From the NCBI GenBank assembly GCA_037074705.1, contig CM073596.1:59447619-59511618 (forward strand): 64,000 nt of DNA, written 5' to 3'. This DNA comes from Zhengitettix transpicula (Eukaryota; Arthropoda; Insecta; Orthoptera; Tetrigidae). This document shows positions 56,235 through 64,000 of this stretch, in pieces (position 1 is the stretch's first letter; each line of letters begins with the position of its first letter). The notes below the pieces were generated by a model, which worked only from the letters and a program-made list of their open reading frames with translations, did not search any database and was not told the DNA's origin. The position numbers were made by a program, and so were the translations under genes.

Positions 56235-58228
56235 TGGTATATAAATCACACTAAATAGGAATGCGTCATTGAAGTAAGTTTAAAAATTTTCCATTACGAT
56301 GTGATTTTTTAGGTGACAAGGGGTAGAACGTTGTGAGGATACTTTGAGGTGATGAGGGAGAATTTAGGATGACGTGGTGGAGTATGACGTTGACGTTGAC
56401 GTTGACGTGGACTGTGCTGATTTTTCTTACGAAGGTTTCACGACGGGAATTTTTTGAATAGCTTAGTTTGGGCCGCAGGCTGGCGCGGTGTTGCGGCGAC
56501 CCTAGACTTCCTCACAGCGAGGAAACTTGGCAACACCCCCATTTTCGCCCAAGTTTGAACCTCCGCCCCCCAAAAACCAAGACCCCCCGCCACCGCCGCC
56601 GCGTGCCTGCTTTGTTTGCTCTGGCCTTCCCCCCACGCGCCCTGTGTTTATCTGGCAACCCTCCCCCGTCTTCATCCTCGTCTTCCACACACACACACAC
56701 CGTCGTCGTACAAGTCTCTCACTAATGGCTCAAAGTTCACACACACACGAGTCTTGCCAATTTAATACCTCTTCCCTTTCCCCCTCGCTGTTTGTTAATC
56801 GTGACCTCGAAGGAGCCACTGTGAGGGACATAATTACCGCTAGCAGCAATAGCAGTGGGATAAGGGGGAGGGGGTAGGGTAGGAGGTGGATCTGGTTGTC
56901 GAGAGAGGGTGGCTTATTACCGTCGAAGACGGGATTCAGTTTCCTTATTAGCTTATTACAATATCTTCCTCGTTACCAAGCACTGTTACAGTTATTACTG
57001 CTGCTGCCGCCACTATTGCAAAACTAATTTTGCTACTCTCCGCTAACGTGGAAGTTCGTACAGAACCATCTCTTGATGGAACTCTGTGGCCATTATTATT
57101 TGACTGGCAAATATTCACAGCGCATATTAATTCCTGTTCCATCACAAAAAAAAATTTTTTTGTTACATTTAACCCTTAATGAAAACTGTTTTCAAATAAT
57201 GCAGCGTTGTTTAAAAATACTAGACCTCGTCGTGACATTCAATAATATTTTTTTTACCAAGAACAAGCTTAAACAATACTGGAATGACAATATTACAATT
57301 ATTTTAAAAAATTTCTTAAATATATTGGTTATATGAACGTTGTTTTAATGATACATTCCTTATAATTCATGAGAAAAATATACGATTATAAATTTCTCAT
57401 CATGGCCGCCCCATCGAATAGTGTTTGTATCCTTCACAGTAAATCGCAAAGTCTTGATTAATATTTAAATTAAGGGTAGGAAAATAAACTTAGAACAAGG
57501 AACAAAAAATTATCAATTTCAGAAAGAAGTCTAAATCGTCTTTATGCTCGATAAGGGTGAATGTTTCTATAGTCTATATTTTATTTTAAATACATAATAC
57601 ACTCACCCAAAATAAATTTGGTATTTTTCTAGTCGTTATTATATTATTCAGCGCTTTTTTTTGAATGTTTGATGATTTAAATAAATTTCGAAGCCTATTT
57701 TTCCTCTCTTATACTTTGCAGCGATTCTGCCTCCCTAATTATGCCACGAATTATTTCGATCGATGCCCAATTTCCCCGTATTACAGATTTTCAATGAAAC
57801 CGTACTATATGGTGTATCATATACTGAGCCTGCAACGAATATGGGTCGTACCAGAGTTTCGTACCGCCATATTTCATAACTCTCAGACTAATTAATAATA
57901 GAATCTAGGAAGTTAAATTGTTTCTCTGTCATAATATCTCCTTACGGTAAGGAATATTTTATTCATGTCCCAGTGCTATGAAAACTGCTATTTAATTCTC
58001 CTAGTAAGAACTTATAAGAGCAGTGCCCCTGTGTTTAGCGGCTGTACCGCATGACACATCCGTCCGGAGGAGGAGCATATTATTTCCTATTCCAGGGGGG
58101 ATTTTAATAATGTGCTTGTACGGAATGGTAGATAGAAATTCTCTTTGAACAAGCATAAATTACTTCCACTCCCGTCTGCATTTTAGTTACAACAAATTTA
58201 CGTCCAGAAGGATAATTTGTTTAATAAT
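56235..58228. other. Non-coding stretch, GC/C-rich at 56460-56700
   Basis: 56470-56700 is C-rich on the plus strand; frames on both strands are composition artefacts. (CA)n at about 56687-56700. A strong acceptor-like TTCCTCTCTTATACTTTGCAG ends at 57721, without an adequate donor. No gene recognised. Confidence 0.4.
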
Positions 58229-58605
58229 AAAGAAAGATTGCCAAATACAGACGGAAGAACTAATAATATAAATATCAGACAAACGTTTCTGGGATCCTTG
58301 TTCCTTTCTTCAGGTGCTAAGAAGAGCCTAGAGTGACACAACTAAAGATTGCCAAATACAGACGGAAGAACTAATAATATAAATATCAGACAAACGTTTC
58401 TGGGATCCTTGTATCTTTCTTCAGATGCTAAGAAGAGCGTAGAGCGACACAACTGTCAAAATATTTTGACCGAGCAGTGCAGTTGTGTCGCTCTATGCTA
58501 TTCTTAGCACCCTGACGAAAGGAACAAGGATCCCAGAAACGTCGTTTTGTGGTATTTATATTGTCACTTCCTTTGGTCTGCATTTGGCTACCTTCCTTAT
58601 TTTTA
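58229..58605. mobile_element. Family F foldback with a duplicated left arm
   Basis: The left arm occurs twice in tandem: AAAGATTGCCAAATACAGAC at 58233 and again at about 58345. The right arm follows, with GAGCAGTGCAGTTGTGTCGC, CTGACGA at 58512-58518, GAAA at 58536-58539 and TGTGGTATTTATATTGTCAC. The near identity of the two left arms shows a recent duplication. Confidence 0.88.
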
Positions 58606-61237
58606 ATTTTCAGTCACACTTAAGCTTTTCATTTCTACAATTTAGTATATATTAAAAAGCAAAAAAAAAACTATTACTGCATTCGGAGAATATGTTATAT
58701 TCTTAACATTCCCATATTCCTGTTTCTTACTTTCTGTTTAATACAGATTATATATATCTGAATTAAATATAATTAAGATTTGATTTTGATATTTTTTTTG
58801 TTTTATTAGTCCTTGTATGAAGAAATAGGACACGTCAATACATAAAATTACTATTTAAGATTTGAATGCTACAATTATAAACAATTAGAAGCTAACATAA
58901 CAGTACTAAGATTCGGGAACACAAATAAGTAAAATAATATGAATAATAACAACAAAAATAATTATTTAAATATACTAAGGGTATAATAATATAATATTAA
59001 CAGTTCTAATAAAATATTCAATATCTACTAGTAAATAATTAATGATTCGACAATGAACCATTATAAAATATACAACACACAAAACTTGACACACGCACCA
59101 CACTAGGAGGGAATCACAAACGACGGACAATCACGTCTTATCCTTAACCAATTTTTTTTTCCATTCTTTCCAAACTTATAGAGTATTTGGGTCAGGTATC
59201 AAGATATTATTCAACCGTAAAGTTTGGGTTTAAAAGTAGTTAGAAAAATTCAGTGGTACTGCACCTTAAACTGTGAAAGGGTTTGTGGCCAAGGAGTGTA
59301 AGTAGAAAAAAAAATTAAACTAATATGACTAAAGGAAATAATGTAAAATTGAATCATAAATAGGGCGTTATTCGTCACATAGATTTTAACCAATAAGAAT
59401 TTAGTAGTGTTTTACAGTGTATAAACGAGGTACGGAACGGAGGGTTATTAAAAAAATCTCAGACAGGCATGTCATGATTTTTTTTGGATAATTTATTACT
59501 CTTAATTTAATAATTTTAGTGGCGTGTGTAAATTTTTTAAAAGCATATAGTTTTAACCAAAGCGAACAGGCGACGCCCAAATATAATTCATCTGCATCTC
59601 GCAATATTCCCAGAAACTCTGTGCGGTTTGCGTCTCTCGGAAGCGACTGTGGTCGCCATAGGTAACCCGAGCAGAATTTGGCGAGCCTCTAGTAGCTCAG
59701 CAGAGCGGCGGACCATGGAGGGAACTGCCCACAACTGACGACAAACTTGTACAACTCTGTGGGAGCCAACAGTCTCAGGAATCGATTGCAGACGCGAGTG
59801 CTCTCGAGAGCGTCGACCGCAGAGGGCGCGCGATATATCATTTAAGGGGGGGGGCACTGACTCTTGAGGAACCCCAAACACACCTCCAGACGAAAACCAC
59901 GTCAAAAATCACTACGTGGGATTATTCAAAGAATTTTTTGAGATTGAATTAATTTTGAAATTTAAGGCGCAGGTATACACTTCAATTTTGAACAGCTTTA
60001 TCACTGGTAGGATTCGGTAGGAAGACGAAATAAATAATTATTTTAATATGACCGTGTAGATCAGTTACCTCCGCATGAAACAGGTTCGTTATCGGATGTC
60101 ACATAACAACTCTCTTCCCCTTCCTTTCCTTAAACACGGCTTAACTTTCCTCTCTACAGCACCAAACCCCCCTTCCTCTGTTTGCTTAATTTACGACGAG
60201 CTCGCCACCACCCATTTGTCAGAAACGTGTCACTTAGTATGACGTTTCCCTCCCATGACTGTATCCTATTTTAGCATATGATTAAGTCTTTGTCGTCCTC
60301 GGCTTCACAGAGATGACGGAAGGAGATCCATTCAAGCGTCCAGAGTCCACTAGACACAAACACGTAATTATTCACAGGTGGAATTAACATTAAGTCAGTA
60401 CTAAATGTTGAAATATATTTGTTAAATAAATTTAAATTTATTAATAAAAAAATATTTAACACGTGGAAAGACACACAAAACCGATAAAAGATTCATGACG
60501 CGGTTACAAAAATAAAGATAGAAATAAATAGTGAATAATTTTTTCACTTACAAGGGGGTATAAAAGAAATGAAGGTGAGATATATACGTTTCAAGTTCAC
60601 CTTGTAATAACCCTAGAAAGTAAAATTCGGAATGAGAACAACAGTCTCTCATTTGTAATTATATTTACATTAAATTAAACCAGAACTCTGGCATTTAATT
60701 TACCTCCGAAGACTTCTCTGTCTGTGCAAAGACAGCAGCAAGTAGGGAAAGAAACGCATTAATATTAAAACTCGGTGAACCGCTTTCAACCCTCGAGGGG
60801 ATGGAAAGTTGACTACTCGTAATAATTAACATCCACCAGACACAAATTAAAAAAAAAAAAGAAAAAGAAAAAACTAGAACAAACAATTCTTGACGTCTGT
60901 GTTTCTGAAATATGAATTTCAGTGCAGAATTTTTTTTTTTGCCCAGCTCCGATTAAATAGTTAGGGGTTTGTGGTAGTAATAAAAATACATTTTAAATGG
61001 ATATGAAAAGCGTTTATAGAGGAATATCGAAAACAAAAAAAATTCTCGGGTTCCCATAAAGGTTTTATATTTATTAACCACGAGATTTAGTTGAAGTGTC
61101 GACGCTGGTCGTTCTATTAACGAAAATAAGGGACGTGAAAAAAAATTATCCGTTATTCTATTTGTTTATGGATTTGCTGCTTAGGAAAGGTAATAAAATT
61201 TGTTTACTAAATTGTAAAAAGTAGCGCTGTGTAAATG

Positions 61238-61282
<45 letters not shown>

Positions 61283-63024
61283 GATGAATTAATGCTAATG
61301 TATACAACAATTTATCTGAACAATGTCACAAAGAGGTGTCCTGAAACAACCATCTTTTCAAGCAAATTTTGTTTATTGGTTAAACAACTCATCTCATCCG
61401 AGAAGCCATTTTTAACGACTAAAAAAGCGAGACTTTGAGAAGAGCGTCGGAAAACCTCCGACTAAAGGTAAATATTTTTGTACGCTGAATGAAAACCCCC
61501 CGGAACTTTGTGGCGTCTCCCGCATAATATGTAGATTAGACGGAAAAAGAGGGGGCGGGAGGGGGGTTTGCCTCACTCCAACCACTCAACACAGTCTCCC
61601 AGTGTTAACCAATCTAACCAATTTTTAGTCTTCAGAATAATGACTGGATTTTCCTAAATATTTTCCAAATAAATTTTTGTCATTTCATGAAACCAGTTAT
61701 TGTATTTTTTTAAAATAATAATAACCAGTTGTAACAGTAGCTAAATTAACTAATAAAACAAATCTGTGTTGGTTTATATCCAGTAGGGGGGTTTCTCCCC
61801 CCCCATCCCCCATGTATAGGTTTCTTTTAAGTATAGAAATAAATTTAATACGAACCATATTTCATTTCTGAGGTCAAGGTGTAGTCGTTTTTAAGGTTGT
61901 TTAATTCTGAATTTTACTGTAACGTAAAAAATTCTATTCCTCTGTTCACTGTTAAAATTAGGCTTCACAAAATATGATCTGTTATTTATTACTAAAATTT
62001 ATTTTTGCTGTTATCGTTTATTCCTAAACGAAGTATTTGTTCTGTCAAAGTAATTAGTTTTTCCAAACACTTCTACTGCACTTTTTTTTCTTTCGCTTCT
62101 CGCCATGTTCCTCTAGTGTCGTCTGTACGTTGTCTCGACAAAGTAGGGGTGGTGTTTTATTCCTACCTACTGCAGCCTTATCGAATTTTCATCTACACAC
62201 ACACACACACACAGCACAACACACACAAACACACGTGCACACATTCCAATGTTGTCACCCGTCACAAAAGAATATTGGATCTGCGTGGTGTTTTCCTCCC
62301 CCCCCCCTCCCTCACTCTCTCGATTAATTCTGCTTGACTAAGGCTTTCAACAACGAAGTACGGGACGGAGATTCTCTTTTCCAAAAAAAAATATATATAT
62401 ATATATTTCTTTCTGTTGTCACGTCCGAACACTAAAACAACCTTCCGTCGAGTAAAGGGAGATCTATTTTGATGACAGTTATTCCCTATGGAAACACACA
62501 GTGAAGTACGGAGGAGGGGGGAGGGGGAAACCGAACGTCCATCGGACATAAAAATTTTCAATGAGAGAGAGAGAGAAAATTAAAAAACACAAATATAACG
62601 TTTTATTCAGACCGTTATTCAGCTATTCTAGAGAAGTATCCTTAAATGAAGCCAAGGAACCGAAGAAACGCTTCAGGAGAATTTTAAAGTTTTTTTTTCA
62701 GTCGAGTCGAATCATAAAAATTATTTAAATTTTTTTTGCCAGTCAACAATGTCTGATTAAAAGTTTTGGTATTATTTTATAAATTAACGTTAATAAATTT
62801 ATATTAATTTCTCTATTTGTATAAATTTATTTTTTCAATGGCAAAGTTTAATAACAGGCTACCTTCAAAATATTGCCGAAAAATTTACTAAAATATAGCT
62901 CTCTTTGGGTAAGATAAAATAGATATTTATAAGGGATGAAATAAGTGAGAATAAAATAAATTAGAGATTTTTCGCAGACAAACTTTACATTCCCTTGATT
63001 ACACTGCGACCTTTACAGGTAATT
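58606..63024. other. Long non-coding stretch
   Basis: Mostly AT-rich. A GC-richer block at 59590-59850 has TAGCTCAGCAGAGCGGCGGA (tRNA D-arm-like) but no B box. Its minus frame (59588-59905) begins with FGVPQESV, reminiscent of LINE RT GVPQGSV, but the rest does not follow. CCAAT at 59389 and TATAAA near 59420 form a promoter-like pair. (TA)n at 61240-61279, (CA)n at about 62196-62215. No gene recognised. Confidence 0.4.
61240..61279. repeat. (TA)n microsatellite
   Basis: About 40 bp of TA. Confidence 0.95.
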
Positions 63025-63106
63025 AATAAGAAAGGTAGACAAATATAGACCAAAAGGAGTGATAATATAAATACCACACAACAACGTTTCTGGGATCCTT
63101 ATACAT
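63025..63106 (+). mobile_element. Family F, outer half of left arm
   Basis: AATAAGAAAGGTAGACAAAT through CACACAACAACGTTTCTGGG and ATCCTTATAC; it stops before the CTTTCGTCAGG segment. Confidence 0.8.
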
Positions 63107-63244
63107 TTATTTATTTTTGAATTACATCTGATAAAGTATTAGATTGAGAGGAAACGTACTGATTTTTAATTATAATCCTCTTAATAAATTACATGTGAAA
63201 TATTTGACTGTGTTCTTACATTTTTAATTATATTGAATTCAGAT

Positions 63245-63405
63245 TTTTTTTTAGGGTAACAGGCTACATGAGGGTAATCCACATGGTGGCAACTCCCCTT
63301 TAATAGCATAGGAAGGGATTTTAAAAGGGGGATGCGGAAGGGTAGAGGAAGGTAGCCAAGGGTTAACTAGGGCCCCCGGGCTATTGTTTAAGGATCCTAC
63401 CCGGC
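63245..63405 (-). mobile_element. Family A retroposon, 3' fragment
   Basis: T-run then AGGGTAACAGGCTACATGAG to GGATCCTACCCGGCA; only the last ~160 bp of the element, reversed. It breaks at the same GCCGGGTAGGATCC position as the fragment at 31636. Confidence 0.85.
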
Positions 63406-64000
63406 ACTGATCATCACTGATCATCGACATTACTCAAATCGCCTCATTTTCAGACTCTATTACAAAGAAAAAGTCAACTGTTTTCCCCTTTTTTTCTCCC
63501 CAAACTCATAACTAAAACTAAAACTAAACCATTAAATTTAAAATGCTTCCATATTCCGATCTCAGCTTTAGCCACACCTTCTGTACCATTTTAGCTTGGT
63601 CACATGTATTTTTAACCTCCAATATGGATGAGGAATTTTTTTTTTCTCTGTGTGATCTTTATTTTCGTTTAAGCCATATGGCGTCGTCCCTTAGGCGGCT
63701 CGAAGACAGATAATCCCTTATCACATTGTCAAGACGCGTTCCGAGTTTTCCTGACTTTCCAACGCCGATCATTCATACCTGCCTACAAATACCTTCCTTG
63801 TTGCATTAAATATTACTTAATTAATATAATAAATATAAGAAAAAGAATAGGGGAATTGTAATATCTTAATCGCAGCATCCAGCTAAAATACCTCTTTTCT
63901 ACTTCTTCCTAAATATTTTCATCATGTCCTTAGAATAACCTGGAATGTTTTTGTGTTGCCGACTGTTCTTCCGCATGTGCACACACACAGACCCCTCCCT
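63406..64000. other. Non-coding stretch to window end
   Basis: Nothing recognised. Confidence 0.4.

Noticed and set aside
57665..57895. Exon after the strong acceptor ending at 57721
   Set aside because: No donor of acceptable quality follows before the frame closes.
59680..59725. tRNA gene
   Set aside because: A D-arm-like stretch is present but there is no B box or acceptor pairing.
59588..59905. GVPQESV segment as a LINE reverse transcriptase
   Set aside because: Only seven residues resemble the motif, the expected following YxDD region is missing and no flanking RT blocks were found.

Overview
This is AT-rich, repeat-laden eukaryotic nuclear DNA, most likely from an arthropod and probably an insect. 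The reasons are the repeat landscape: dinucleotide microsatellites, Jockey-type LINE fragments, a Penelope-like reverse transcriptase, Helitron-like elements with TC...CTAG ends, foldback/MITE elements and an abundant A-tailed short retroposon. The species cannot be read from the sequence. Many G and C homopolymers of 8 or more bases are also characteristic. There are no prokaryotic operons, rRNA genes, convincing tRNA genes or CRISPR arrays.

The one convincing complete protein gene is an intronless, strongly divergent histone H2B-like ORF at 40368-40781 (-). It aligns without gaps to the canonical H2B fold but has an arginine-rich tail. It has lost the lysine equivalent to K120 (the ubiquitination site) and one acidic-patch glutamate. 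It lies between two copies of a foldback repeat (39836-39999 and 41597-41828), directly downstream of a decayed Penelope-like reverse transcriptase on the same strand. Its downstream flank carries the A-rich 3' tail of another repeat. It may therefore be a histone variant caught in, or next to, a retroelement. A second coding signal is a 68-bp candidate internal exon at 4940-5007 (+) with a TACTAAC branch site, a TTTACAG acceptor and an AAAG/GTAAGT donor. This suggests that part of the window is intronic to a plus-strand host gene.

Regions: 1-3.0 kb holds Helitron-like remnants. 3.0-4.4 kb holds an A-tailed retroposon and a LINE RNase H remnant. 4.9-10.5 kb holds the candidate exon, a widely spaced inverted repeat and two composite retroposons. 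11.4-15.4 kb holds a LINE reverse-transcriptase remnant and a cluster of Helitron-like elements, one of them duplicated together with its flank. 16.5-37.2 kb is mostly low-coding DNA with about ten A-tailed retroposons, foldbacks, a MITE and microsatellites. 37-42 kb is the H2B/Penelope locus. 42.8-52 kb contains a Jockey-like LINE in both orientations with tandemly repeated 3' regions, and a Helitron carrying a ~274-bp tandem array. 52-64 kb has further retroposons, a Helitron-like element with both termini on the minus strand, and more foldbacks.

Repeat families named here: family A (A-tailed ~525-bp retroposon, about 20 copies, two with perfect 14-bp target-site duplications); family F (palindromic foldback with a CTGACGA...GAAACG core, about 10 copies); family H and HB (Helitron-like). 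Almost all short open frames in the window are chance frames or frames through these repeats.
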